64,000 nt of DNA from Undaria pinnatifida (taxonomy: Eukaryota > Sar > Phaeophyceae > Laminariales > Alariaceae), in assembly GCA_012845835.1 (NCBI GenBank), contig JABAKD010000012.1, positions 14,663,195-14,727,194 on the forward strand, read 5' to 3'. The first letter of the stretch is position 1; every line of letters starts with the position of its first letter. Below, one piece after another: positions 22,111 through 33,700 of this stretch. A program made the position numbers and the translations under genes. The notes under the pieces were generated by a model. That model was not told the origin of the DNA. It saw only the letters and a list, made by a program, of their open reading frames with translations, and made no database searches.

Positions 22111-22600
22111 GTTATGACACACCCTTAGTGACCCCGGATACATCTTTGTTGCGTGCTGGGAGGGACAAGGAGAAATAAATAGTACGAAGATAATAGATGG
22201 GTTTCAACCAAATAAAAATACTGTCTCGCTGACCCGTTGGAGGATTATGTTTTACAGCTATTCACGCTCTTGGGACCCAAGTAACGCGATGGAACAAACG
22301 ACAGGTGCGACCTTGACCTTATCAAGCGTCTATTAAATGGTATGGGCAGCGTCGTGTTCATGTGTTAATGGTATCATGCATCATGCCACTCCTTGGGTTG
22401 TTGTTTCAACCCATACCAGGTATGTTCCAACTTCTGAAGTTCTCCTATCCTGGTCTAAGTTCAAGTGTTTGTCCACGTGTCGGGAGTGCGGAGGAGCTAA
22501 AGGGTTCCTAACATACTTGAAAGTATTATATGCAGCCGGCTTTGTTTTTTCATCTGAAGTTGCGAAAGAGTCCATATTCGTTGTTTTCATGTGCAGCAGC

Positions 22601-22602
<2 letters not shown>

Positions 22603-22631
<29 letters not shown>

Positions 22632-22638
22632 TTGTAGT
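22603..22638. repeat. (TAG)n microsatellite
   Basis: About a dozen AGT/TAG units. Confidence 0.85.
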
Positions 22639-22651
22639 AGGATAGTAGCAT

Positions 22652-22842
22652 GATAGGCCCCCCCCAACAAAGCGTTGGTGTGCCAAAGCTGTATGACCGC
22701 CGTGTGAGGGAATCCGCCTTTTTCACTCCGGGTTATGAGTACTTAAGTGCTATTCCCCATTTCCCAGTCGCGCCAAGCGGTTTTGACCGCCGTTCTGAGG
22801 GAATCCGTCCTACCCAGACCGCATTCTTGGGGGATCCCTAGT
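22652..22842. mobile_element. GGCGGT-type MITE, copy 2
   Basis: The left end TAGGCCCCCCCCAACAAAGCG and the reverse-complemented right end CTAGGGATCCCCCAAGAATGCG are imperfect inverted repeats. The interior holds two tandem GACCGCCGT.TGAGGGAATCCG blocks and GCGGTTTTGACCGCC, as in the 19.7 kb copy. Confidence 0.6.
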
Positions 22843-22859
22843 GCACCCTGCTGTACTCT

Positions 22860-24115
22860 GGTGCTGTTTATGGTGTTCCTCATTCCTCGCTTGGAGGGCA
22901 TAGCAAATGTAGGTACAGCAGTTGTAGTCTAGTAGTGCGTGGCTACCAGGTACAGCGCCGGTTGGATAGTGCCACTGCCCTTTATATTGCCAGTGCCCTG
23001 AATAATGCCGTTATGCTGGCCTGGGCCATACCGGTACTATTCAAAGCCCAGTGCAGTAGCCGAGTACAATCTGTGGCTCTCTCTATTATAGGAGCTCTCT
23101 CTCGCTGGTGGGTGGTTGTATCAAAAGCTGTCGTCAACTGCTGCAACTAGCTGGTGCTGCCGCTGCCGTTCCCCCGACGATGTCGTGTTTGAAAAAAAAA
23201 GAAGTCAACCGTTCCCTCGGCCCGTTCTCGATAGGGAGAGCCGAGGCATCGGCTGGGACGTACGTGTGGATTTGGGCGCAGCTCCTTGCAATCCTAGAAT
23301 TGTAGTTGCAAACCACACTCTTACCGATCGCCCTTACGCGATCACGGCCTCCGGCTGGGATGAGGCCCAACCATGCCAACCAGAAGCCTAAAAGCTCTAA
23401 CCTGGCCCAAACGTTTAGGGGGTGGGATTGGAGTTGGTCAATCAAAATGGAGGTGTGGCCTATTGGGATTGAGTAGCTCCAACACCAAAAGAATATTGAC
23501 CTTTTTTGCGTTCGTTGGGAACGATCCTGTACCGCTGTGGTCGTATCATTGGGCATTTTACCTTACATAAAATGGTTGGATACATTTTGTCAGGGAGTTT
23601 AATGATTTTTATTGACGTTTCTCGTTAGCTCTTGAGATCTTGAGATACGAACGGGAAGGTCCATGGCCGATGGCATGTCACTTCCCCGTGCGATAACAAA
23701 CGAACTGTTGCATTGTGGACAAACGCACTCCAAGCCTGCGAGAGGAAGTCCTCGGAGCTGATACCACCGGGCCCGCGGTCGCGCGAGTCGGTACACTCCT
23801 TAGCCACTTACACTACGAAGTAGCCCTGATGCTTGCAGTTCTAGGATTGCCAGGAGGTCCCGTCTGGAGACTATTCGGGCATGCTACTTCGAAGTGTTAC
23901 ATTGTGGAAAGGATGCCCTATTATTTGGCGTCGTCGCAAATTAGTTCTTTTAAAACTTTTTTATAGGCGGGGGGTGAGCCCGACGATACGCCGAGAGAGG
24001 AGTTGGAGATTTCAACATTTCGGCCCTATTATAACTTCGAAAAATGAAAAAAAAAAACGCTTCGGCTGTGAAATCGACCGAAAGGATTTTGATCATATTT
24101 TGTATTCATTCGGCA
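22860..24115. other. spacer or intron without recognised gene
   Basis: Several 60-140 codon frames overlap on both strands (for example minus 23134-23556 and plus 23715-23966). None has a recognisable motif or paired splice sites. TACCAGGTA occurs near 22943. Confidence 0.35.
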
Positions 24116-24859
24116 AAAATGAGTTGTTACGCATCCGTTGATGAATTGCAAAATTGTTTTTGTATAATGTTATTGCAAATACGTCAGCTGTGAGTTTTGT
24201 TGGTTGAGTGGTCGATACTCGTGTGTGAGTTTAGCTGTTTCAGTATCAGATACACCAGTCGCCGTGAACACGCCGTGGTGTCTCACCCCTTCGTGCCTGC
24301 CGCGCATCGAGCAGTCAGCCCTACTATTATACCTAAATATGAAAAACGTCAAAATGTAGATGTACAATATAGACTATTTGTAGTCTTGGAGCATTTTTGT
24401 ATTTGTGGACTATTCTTAGTCTTTAGTATTCATGTACACGGTAGTTATATGTTATATGCATAGTCTACATTCGTGTGATGGAAATATTTGAACATAATCC
24501 TGATATCACTTCCATTATTTTAGATGCACCTGATATACTAATAATGGTACTATTCATCATGAACTGGTACATACATTCCACGTCCTTCAAAACTCCGCCC
24601 TCCCCTCACCGGTTATTCGACTTGCAGGATTCGCTTAATAAACGGATGCATTTCCTTCCACAGCTGTCAGATTTTGTCCCCCTCAGAAACGAGTTTTATA
24701 GTTTCCGCGCACAGACTGCCTAACATTACCCTGTTGACCCTGATAGCTACACTGACTGTAGTTGCAAGGGGAGTCGCCGACCTATAATGTATTATATCCT
24801 TGATGAGGATACACAACCCGTAATACGCGCGATCGGAGTATCACACACAGCTTGCAAAG

Positions 24860-25036
24860 ATGAGTTTCGACAGAATCTTCGATCTCACAGCTGGAGTGTA
24901 TTTATATTTTTATAATACATTCCACCGTGACCCCTGCCGAATTCGTTTTTCATACTGTATGGTAATTATTAGTATAGCTTCCTACAGCAGTAGTGAAAAG
25001 TGTGGGGGTAATATTACCGTACTGGCGGTAAACTGA
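24860..25036 (+). repeat. MS(F/I)D small-ORF repeat, copy 2 (58 codons)
   Basis: The leader CACAGCTTGCAAAG is followed by a frame beginning MSFDRIFDLTAGVYLYFYN and running 58 codons to TGA. The first 14 codons match the copy at 14350 with only two base differences or so. A frameshifted relative lies on the minus strand at about 24160-24235 (KLTADVFAITLY). No family recognised. Confidence 0.6.
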
Positions 25037-25039
25037 AAA

Positions 25040-26050
25040 TTGATTTTTGCAGGTCAAGGCCCTTCAACTGACATGGATATCCGACATAATCAGATTCATC
25101 CTATAAATACTACTGAAGTATAATACATCACCTCAGATATAGGATGTGTTATCTACGAGCAAATATTTGCATGTAGAATACATACTTAAAATACGTAGGA
25201 GAGCGGCAAAGGGTTCTTTCGGCCTTAACATATTAGGTTTAGTGTTGGGTGGGCTAGTGAACGGGTCACACCGCGGTCTCTTATGTATTAATTACCGGAT
25301 TTATACAACAATGGTCCCGCTATAGTGCCGGTTGAGTAGTGCCGGTTGTCCACTATAGTGCCTGTGAAATCGCTTGACACAAATGGCAAAAACTAGTAGT
25401 GGTGATGCTCGGAGAAGTGCCGATTGCCCGCTGCAGTGCCGGTATTTTCCGGCTTGCACATACCGGCACTCTCCTGGACCTGGTAAAAATCTAGGATTAC
25501 CTCGGATTGATGGGTCTCGTGTGTGGACGTCCGGGCCCTATCGGCTGTGACTGTGAGAATAGTGTTAGCCCAAGCCGCCTTGTGGGAAGACGTAGGATAG
25601 CGCAAGGGTTGTGGCCGGTGCGTGCCTACTGTTAAAGTCATCCGCGCATTGCCGCTCGTCGTTGTGGGTTTGATCGCTGTATCTCGGCGGTGTTGGTTTC
25701 TGGAGCTTGCTGGATCCTCTTGGTTATGGTTTTGACACCGGCTTTCGAAGCTCGTCTCAACCTGCCGTGAAGTGCTGACTCTGTTGTGCTGCTGCTGAGG
25801 CTGGTGGTGGTGGTGGTGCTACCCTGTCATTGATTGAGTCATTCCTTGGTTGAGTGACTGTGAGTGCTTGCTATGCCCTTGTGTTTTGCAGGTGTACATG
25901 TGTAGTGCTTGCTGTGTGTATGCCAATAAGTGTTGTTATACGCTGAGTGCTTCATACGTTGTCACTGCGTGACTATGCTTGCGCAGCCGGGGTTGTAACG
26001 AAGACCACTGATAAGGACAGCTTACGCTATACCTACAATGGGATGCGAAG
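25040..26050. other. spacer or intron without recognised gene
   Basis: GC-richer around 25400-25900, with TATAGTGCCGGTTG words near 25320-25440 and a TGG tract at 25803. A minus-strand frame of 82 codons has no recognisable domain. Confidence 0.35.
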
Positions 26051-26058
26051 GGTGCGCC

Positions 26059-26169
26059 AGCTAGCGTTGGGCTGCGAAAGCAACTGAGTTAAATGGACAC
26101 ACGACGCGTATGAAAATACGTGGAAGTGTGGTGAGCTAAAGCTTTATTTTTCCCCATCCGCCGGAGGAT
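26059..26169 (-). repeat. 111-bp repeat, inverted partner of 10586-10696
   Basis: Near-identical reverse complement of 10586-10696. Immediately right is a TATATATACATATATAC tract, a frequent insertion context. Confidence 0.8.
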
Positions 26170-26179
26170 GAAAAAAAAT

Positions 26180-27390
26180 ATATATACATATATACTCCGG
26201 AGTATATATTATGTATATATACTATACATACATGTCATTGCCTGCCGCGTCCTTGTCATCCTCTAGTACCGAGGGTCTTTGACCATACCGCCTCATTGTT
26301 TACCCTTCATTAATAGTTGGACTTTGCTGCCACTGCGGTCCAAGATTTTCGCTCCACTCTTATACGTGTGACTATTTCGAGAGCTTCAGTAGCCCAAAAC
26401 TTTTTCACGCTAGATGGATGTTAAGTATGGCTCTGTGTTATGATACTTGCAGTATGTTAGCAGGAAACTTGAACATTTTCGCCGTCTCTTCTTTGATAAA
26501 GCTTGCTTGCCTCCCCGATTCTGGCAATGGCCATTGGTTATAATTGTGTGTTGCGGAAAGTAAGGTATGGGTGCGATGGGTGGGTGTCCGTCGCGTGGTG
26601 GTTCGTGCTCTGCTTCCGTTTAAGATCCTAAGGTAGTCCACAGACGAACAGCCGACGAGAGCTTCTGCAATGAGTGCGTATTTTTCAGTATTTTTTTGGT
26701 AGTTTTGCTGCTGCTTGTGTTTTGAGCTCCTTTGGGGGCATGTAAATATCACATTAGGGTACTGTCGTCCGCAAACGATGAGCCGACTATTATGTGATCG
26801 CGCTTCTCCTATACGGGCATATTTACGGCCGCTACTCCTACTGCCGCTGTTTTTTTTTTTTGCTGTGTGTTCGAATTGTCAGGTCGCCGAGCGGACTGCT
26901 GGAGGGCATGAATCCAGACAACGACCTAACGGTAGGACCGGAGGGTGTACCATGACAGTAGTGCTAAACATGTTCGTGTCGTGATTTCGATTATTTTGAT
27001 TTCTATTTTGACCGCGGCATCTGGTAATATTACAGTGGTAGGTAGCCTCTAACCGGTCTTTCAATGCACCCCTGTCTTCTAGGAGAAAATACGTTGGTTT
27101 GCTCGTAGTTTGGTTTTTTTTTTTGGAGTAGTAAACGCTTTGACTTGTGGAGGATGGTGACGATGGTGCTAACTACTGCCGTGTTGGGGTTGCAGCTGGT
27201 ATGTTGTATTGCAGGAGCGCATGTAGCAACATCCGATGAAAATGCATGAGTTAGGTGTGTGTGGGACTGCTGAATAAGTAAAAAAAATGTTGTTGGCGTT
27301 CACCCTGGCAAGATCCATGCTAATAGTTATATATAGACTATAGTCAAAAACAATAACACGTCTATAAAAACGAGCGGCCAACGCAGCTTG
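26180..27390. other. spacer or intron without recognised gene
   Basis: No exon-like block with both splice sites was found. Open frames of 60-104 codons on both strands have no recognisable domains. Confidence 0.35.
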
Positions 27391-27395
27391 CAAAG

Positions 27396-27446
27396 ATGAG
27401 TATCGATCCTAAATTTATCGAATTAGTTTTTTTTTTTCAAATATAG
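27396..27446 (+). repeat. MS(F/I)D small-ORF repeat, copy 3 (short)
   Basis: The leader CGCAGCTTGCAAAG precedes a frame MSIDPKFIELVFFFQI ending in TAG. The first nine codons match the minus-strand copies at 58170 and 59630. The rest is replaced by a poly-T run. Confidence 0.55.
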
Positions 27447-27649
27447 AATCATTTCGTTAAATAATATGGAAATGTTGTTGAAAGGTACCTGCACGCGGCC
27501 GGTTTTATACCGATCAGCACGAAGCCTCGTGTCGTCATTTCGCTCGGGAAATAAAAGTACATTCTGAATCTGGAGATGCTCGTTCTGATTTTGCAAAACA
27601 AAATGCCAATAGCAAAAGACCATTTATTGTCGAAGTTTGGCGCGTATGC

Positions 27650-27745
27650 ATCTAGGGAGGGAAAGGACGGTGGCTGTAACCTTGGCTTGTCCAGGAGGCT
27701 GCTGCTGAGGGTAAAGCTTCCATCGAGTTGAGCTGGAAATTAACA
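27650..27745 (-). pseudogene. fragment related to the 11140-11607 frame
   Basis: On the minus strand CCAGCTCAACTCG and then a frame reading WKLYPQQQPPGQAKVTATV align with the corresponding part of the 11.1 kb ORF. A frameshift separates the two parts. Confidence 0.5.
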
Positions 27746-28088
27746 GTGGTTACAAAGGAAATTAACAGTGGTTACAAAGAGAGAGAGAGTGCGGGGGGGG
27801 GGTACAGGATTGAGATTGAGTATGTGTTGCTCGTCTGATTGAAATAGACACCGCACTTTGTTGTCTGATGGCAATCGAAATGTTGAAATAATGAAAGAGT
27901 GGTCATATTTCTCATGTGACATGATGTACCATGGGCCGCTGGAAATTGCACCACTCGCCATGATAGCAGTAGAGCCTCCAGTAGAGCTTACCACTTTTTC
28001 GATAACATGGTTGACGCACACTGTGTACGAGACGAAGGAGGTTGCACCGTATGGTACATTGGTTGGTTGTTGCGTTTCATTGGGTTGG

Positions 28089-28107
28089 GGTTAGGGTTAG
28101 GGTTAGG
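28089..28107 (+). repeat. interstitial telomere-type repeat (TTAGGG)
   Basis: Three units of GGTTAG/TTAGGG in a row. Similar short runs are at 32791-32807, 39896-39907 and 50941-50960. Confidence 0.8.
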
Positions 28108-28260
28108 TTCGTACATAAAATTTAAAGAGTAGGTCAACCATGTTGTCGAAAAAGCGGTAAGGTCCCCTCCATGGTAGTGATGTTACTTTTTCGGTGCCTA
28201 TTTTTTTTACTTTTGCCGCGGTTGCACCGCCTCGTCATCGTGCAATTGTGCCCGCAGCAG

Positions 28261-28306
28261 CATGACGGAAAGGGACTCAGGGGTCGTGCCCACACCACTG
28301 ATGGGG
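28261..28306 (+). CDS. weak candidate exon bridging 17389 and 29668
   Basis: An acceptor (GCCCGCAGCAG) is followed by one base that would complete the split codon of exon 17151-17389, then 15 codons MTERDSGVVPTPLMG ending in phase 0, as required by exon 29668. The donor GTCTCTCC is poor. Included only because the phases fit on both sides; a chance match is likely. Confidence 0.2.
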
Positions 28307-28399
28307 GTCTCTCCAGCAACGGGTTTGCTGTGCCGGCGACCGGGGGGCTATCTCCCGCACAACCGCCGCACGAGGTGCAGTACCCAAATATGTCGGCAC

Positions 28400-28960
28400 T
28401 ACTGTTGTCGGTTGACGGTAGCCGTCAAAGACAAACGACAATAACAACCGTCAAGGACCTCCACACACAAAAACTAGTATTGTACGGCGTCAAGGACAGC
28501 TGTCTAGGGCAGCCGCCAAGGATTTCCAAACGCTGAAACTACATTAATGAATCTAAAGACGCCTTGACCGGCCTACCCTAGACCGTCAACCGACTTATTT
28601 GACGGCTCCTGGTACTGTAGTGGTACCCGAACAAGGCGGTACTAATATGACGTAATATGACGGCCTCAATAAATGCGTTGGTGTGGTCAACACCGCCTGG
28701 TACGACTGACTCCCGCAATATGGCAGTGATGACCTTATTCACGGCTGTTCCCTCAATAGAGCGGTCTACCGCCATAATGAGGGCAGTTTTAGGCCTCCAC
28801 ATCTGTACGTACCCTCAGCCTGTAACTTACATACACAATACCGTAGTGCTCTATCCGCCCTATTCGCGATTGAGGCGGTTGCCCCCATTCAGGCGGTAGC
28901 TGATTGATAGAGTAATAGGGTCTCGCCCATCACCGCCTTTTTTTTGGACCATTATTGGGA
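28400..28960. repeat. GACCGTCAA-word region and partial GGCGGT-type MITE
   Basis: 28400-28600 contains repeated CCGTCAA/TTGACGG words (also at 16845-16885 and 30090-30185). From 28617 the sequence GTAGTGGTACCCGAACAAGGCGG matches the left end of the MITE at 35269, and the interior around 28680-28810 also matches it. A matching right end was not seen. Confidence 0.5.
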
Positions 28961-29667
28961 GCAGTATTGTGCGTGTTGTTGGAATGTATCGACAGTGGCA
29001 GTGTTTTACTTGGCACATGTAAATTCGTAGTACTGTACAAAACTAATAGCTTGGTATATACCTGGTACAAATGGTTGCCGGTGATGTTCGGCTCTCTCTT
29101 GGCTGTCCCGCTATTTTCTCTCTCTCGCTCGCTCGCTCGCTCTCTTTCCTAACCTTTTTCTCCCTCGCGGAAGTATTTCGCTCTCTCTTTCTTATTCTCC
29201 TCTTGTTTGTGTCATGTATTTATATGAGGCCGTTTCCCCTTTGTCTACTCGTCCCCTCAGTTTGTCTTTCGTCACGTTGCACCTTACGTCCCTTTCGTGT
29301 GTTTCATGCATTCATATTTTTCCGTTTTCCTCTTCTTCACCTGTCCCCTCGCTATAATGGTTTTTGACTATTAATATTAATTATTGATTGCTTGCGCCTT
29401 CGTTCTGTCTCTTGCATTTATGATATATTGCTATATATGATATATAGCGTGTCGCAATACCTTTCCGTTTTCCTTTAGTCTGCCTATCCTCTTTTTGTAT
29501 AAAATTGCTTCAAATACGTCATCTTCTATGATTTCTCTTTTTTTTTGCTCTTGATCAGCCTCATGTATGTCTCCTTCCCCTCTCTCGTGTTTCATGCGTT
29601 AATCCTGTACCTAATTTTCCTTTGTTTTTCATTGTTTACACCGGGGCTGTCGTCGTCGTCGTACCAG
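28960..29667. other. spacer or intron, pyrimidine-rich
   Basis: Strongly T/C-rich from about 29100 to 29660 (a CTCGCTCG run and repeated TTTCCGTTTTCCT and CGTGTTTCATGC words). The two near-copies of the latter blocks are about 200 bases apart. It leads straight into the acceptor of the exon at 29668. Confidence 0.5.
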
Positions 29668-29733
29668 CTGCTGAAGTTCGAGTCGTTCTCCAATCCCAGC
29701 GCTACAGACTTGCGGGCGCTTGAGTTCAAAAAG
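29668..29733 (+). CDS. exon (residues 1-22 of the chained model)
   Basis: Acceptor GTCGTACCAG and donor AAG then GTACGTTTG. It has 22 codons, phase 0 at both ends, and encodes a segment containing LLKFESFSNPSATDLRALE. Confidence 0.7.
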
Positions 29734-30552
29734 GTACGTTTGCAATACTAATAGTAACATGTTTTGAAAAGGTATCCGTACCCCGCTAAAACTCTACGTT
29801 GTATTAATAGTATGATGTTTTTCGAAAGCTACTCTCATGATACCGCTCTACAGCTGCTGTATGTTGTAGAAACAAGCAAAACGTATTATCGTCCCCCGCT
29901 ACAACTGTACCGTATGTGCTACTGGTATTGTCAAGTGATATGTTTCGAAACGGTACGCGTAGCGTGCTGCGGCAGCTGCGCGCACTCTTCCGCGGCTTTG
30001 TTGTTGTGAAATAAATTGTTTATTCTACGATAGTTGGGTGTGGGGGTACGTCTAGGATATATTAATAGGGAGATGGGAATGCGCTTGACTGACAGGCCGT
30101 TTAATGTTTGACCGTCTCCTGACAGTCTTGACTGACGGTCTTGACAGGAAGCCTTGACTGACCTATTGAAAGCTTGACATTTGACCATCTGCATAAGTAT
30201 TTTGGTGTGCCGCCTACCTACGTATGCAGGCCATGCATGAAGTCTAACTCCCCTCTTGAGCGATTTCCGGCTTTGGCATCGATCTAGTCCTCATGCTGTG
30301 CTTTCTCTAGCCTTGCTTTTCATCGTGCCCAGCTCCATCTGGACGAGGCTTTGACCGTGACCATGACATGCATTTGTTCGATGACAAACACAGTAGGAAG
30401 TAATACCATTAATACTAGTACACTAATACACTAGTACACTATTATTAGTAGTAATGGCGCTTACCTTTTCGGTTGGTTTGGTTGTTTTAACGCGACTTGG
30501 TTGTTGGTTGGGTGGCAATCCCAATTAAAATAATGAACAGTTCCCACATAAG

Positions 30553-30587
<35 letters not shown>

Positions 30588-30652
30588 GCTGTTGCTGTTG
30601 TTGTTGTTGCTGTTGCTGCTGTTGTTGTTGCTGTTGCTGTAGTTGTTGCTGC

Positions 30653-30750
<98 letters not shown>

Positions 30751-33700
30751 TTGTTGTTGTTGCTTTTAACGTGACCCACATATGTTGGATGGTAAACACA
30801 GTAATAATCATAATTTAAACACATCACCTCGTACTTGATGCGTACGTTTTCGTTTTTTTTGTTTTGGTCCGACACGGTGCCCAGCTGCACTTGGACGAGG
30901 CCTTGAAGATGACGAGCCACCGGCGAGGCAACGTGAAGGACATCGCCAAAGCCTTCAAGGGCGAGAGCAGGTAAACTCCGATAGATTACTCTTGTATTAA
31001 TTCCATCTTGGCTTTCTGTTTGTGTTGTGATTGATAAACACGCTTCACGCTGTCGGCTATCAACATGCAACAACGCTTCGGACATATAGATTGATGCTGT
31101 TCTTATTCGCCTGAATGGTGAACTTCCGTGTTAGGCCTGACAGTTTGGAGGTTTTCCGCAAGGGGCGTAAAGAGGACGAGGCTGCTTATTGTAACGAGCA
31201 AAACAATGCCGGCATTTATCGTCGCCCATGGAAAAAATGAGTGTTTGATTACTGAACACTTAATATGTTGTTATTATTTTTCTGAACGCCCACTGCAGAC
31301 CTTGGAATGTGGCGGTGTTCCATGTGAAACGCAAAGAGGGGGACGCTGCTTGTGGTACCGAACGAAACAATGCCGGCGATCAGTGTCCCCTAAAAAAAGA
31401 ATTTGCGTGATTGATTGCTGATCCCTTGTGATTGTTGTTATTTTTTCACTGAACGTACGAAACAGGCCTGAGAACGTTGAGGTTTTCCACAAGAGGCACA
31501 AGGAAGAAGAGGCTGCCTACCGCTACAAGGTTCATGAGGGAAAGGAGACGCTCAAGAAAACATCCCAGGTCGGTGGCTGAAATTATCGCGGCATGTTGGT
31601 GCTTGAATGGGCTGAAGTTTGGTCCAATGTGTGCGGGATGCATTGCTAATAGTGTATTTTGCTAGAGCTGTGGGTCGGCACGACTTAAGTCATCAGCTAC
31701 TATTTAATAGTAGTTATTGGTCTGACTAATAGTTAGTCGTTTCCCGAAGGTGCCGACTACCCAACTTATTGGGTTTCCATGCTTGTAAGAAGGATTGTTT
31801 AATGTGGGATGAATTTTTCCTCCCACACCGTTAGTGCTTGCGAACTACCGATCTAGGTTGGATGGGAGCTGTGTAGGAAAATATATTATACTATTAATAG
31901 TATTGAAACCGTCGAACGTCATAATCCAAGGCGAACTCAACCCACGAAAACTCAGCAAAACGTTAGATTAGATTTTTTGTCTTTTTGTACCATTATTTTA
32001 GTTCCGAGACATTTTTTTCGTAGGTTGATTGACCTTGGTTGGCTATATATAGCGCTTTTCGCCTTCATTACCGTTGTTGGAGTTTTCTAACCCCCAGTGA
32101 TACGGAAATCGCAAACACCCGTATTATATCGTAGATTTTCAAGGGTTGGCATGAAAACGATGGCCGAAATGATTTTTTTGTTTGTACGTTATGCCTGGAG
32201 CTGTATGGTGTATATATGTACCTTCAACTTTGCCAAAACATAAAAATTGAACCGACAGAGCAAAATGTTCTACTACGTTCTCAGAATATAACTTGTGTTA
32301 CTTACTTGATTTTATACTGCTGCTCTGGGTGACGGATGCCAAAAAATAGTGATTGATCTCACAGAGCAATTTGTTTTTTCACCTGGTACGTACTAAGATT
32401 TTTTATGTCCTTGATTGTATGTTTGCTGCTTTAGGTGACCGATGCCATGTACAATTTCGTGCTGAAGCTCAACCTAGCCACCACGGAGGGCAAGGAGAGG
32501 TTCATGAGGAGGTGGGCGGTCGGGAGGATCGCGAACGGAGAATCGACAACACCTCGCGAGGGATGGAAGTTCTTGCAGAGCCTCGGCATCGATGTAGACA
32601 AGAAGGTGAAGAGTGAAGTGAACAGCAGTAGTAGGTGTTGGTATTGGCTGGGGTGGCGTTCCCCCCTGTGGGGGTCATAGGTGGGTATCGTGGGCAACCA
32701 CTACTTGCATTATCGGTGTAAACAGAACATGACTGCACACCGTCTTGGCCAATTTCTATCTTGCACGTCGGCCCAGACCCAACCCGACCCCAACCCTAAC
32801 CCTAACCACATTTTTTGGGGAGGCTTGAGGTCGGCAGGGGCGGTCGCGCGGCTCCCCCGCGTGTTTCGTAGGCGTTTTTATCAAATTATTCAGCGGGCCG
32901 AAAGGAACACAGCGTGCAGTCATTTCTTTCACACCGACATTGCGGATAGGGACTGCTGTCGGTATCCTGTGGTGTTGGTATTGGCCATGGTGGCGTTCTT
33001 GAAAAGTGTGGGCATTGACAAAGAAAAAGTAAAACAGGGATATAGGCTGCCCGTTGTGCTTGCCCCCCCAAATTGTCATGCCCCACGCTCCGCTCTTCTT
33101 ACTGTAAATACGATGCATGCTGCTACTTCAGAAGAAGAACGCCCCCGAAAAGCAGGCAACTACCGTCCCTGGAACCTCACTAACTACTGAAAACCTCCCC
33201 GTTTCCCGCCCTTCGTTTGACACGAATATAGCCGCTGTCCTCCCAGGAAACGCCCGACAATCCGGCGCCAACCGTCCCGGGCACTCCTACTGTACTCTCG
33301 AGAGGGTGGCAGAGCACCGTGGCCACGCCCGGTCGCGGGTGGCAAAGTACGGCGGCAACGCCTGGAAAGGGCAGGGGAGGAGGAGGGTGGAGCACTCCCA
33401 GGCGGCAGGGCAGCCACTGGCCCACGGCTTCCGCGGAGGATGTGATGGACGAGGAGGCGTCGGCTTGGGAGCAGGCGTTATCGAGGGCGGTGGGAGGGTT
33501 GGTTAGGGCGGATGCTGACGCCCGTGCGGCCCCAGCGATGCGCACGCAGTGAGTACCTGAAATTGGTTTGGGTCATCTAGGGCAAAATATATGATGTTAC
33601 GTTCCAGGTAGAGCGTTTTTCGTGGTGAAATATATTATGTTGTAGTAGTAATTTTTGCGGTTTATAGGCTGTATTCCCCGGCACCATTCTCAACTTCCTT

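Larger units (their letters stand above)
29740..30884. other. intron with decayed exon copy and long (GTT)n tract
   Basis: It holds two near-copies of a GTATTAATAG/CTCTA..CTGCTGTA block (about 29770-29960), the GACCGTC word cluster at 30090-30185, the decayed exon copy at 30333 and the trinucleotide tract at 30555-30765. Confidence 0.6.

Noticed and set aside
30497-30811. Long open frames on both strands across the (GTT)n tract
   Set aside because: They are homopolymer translations of a microsatellite inside an intron, with no supporting splice or start context.
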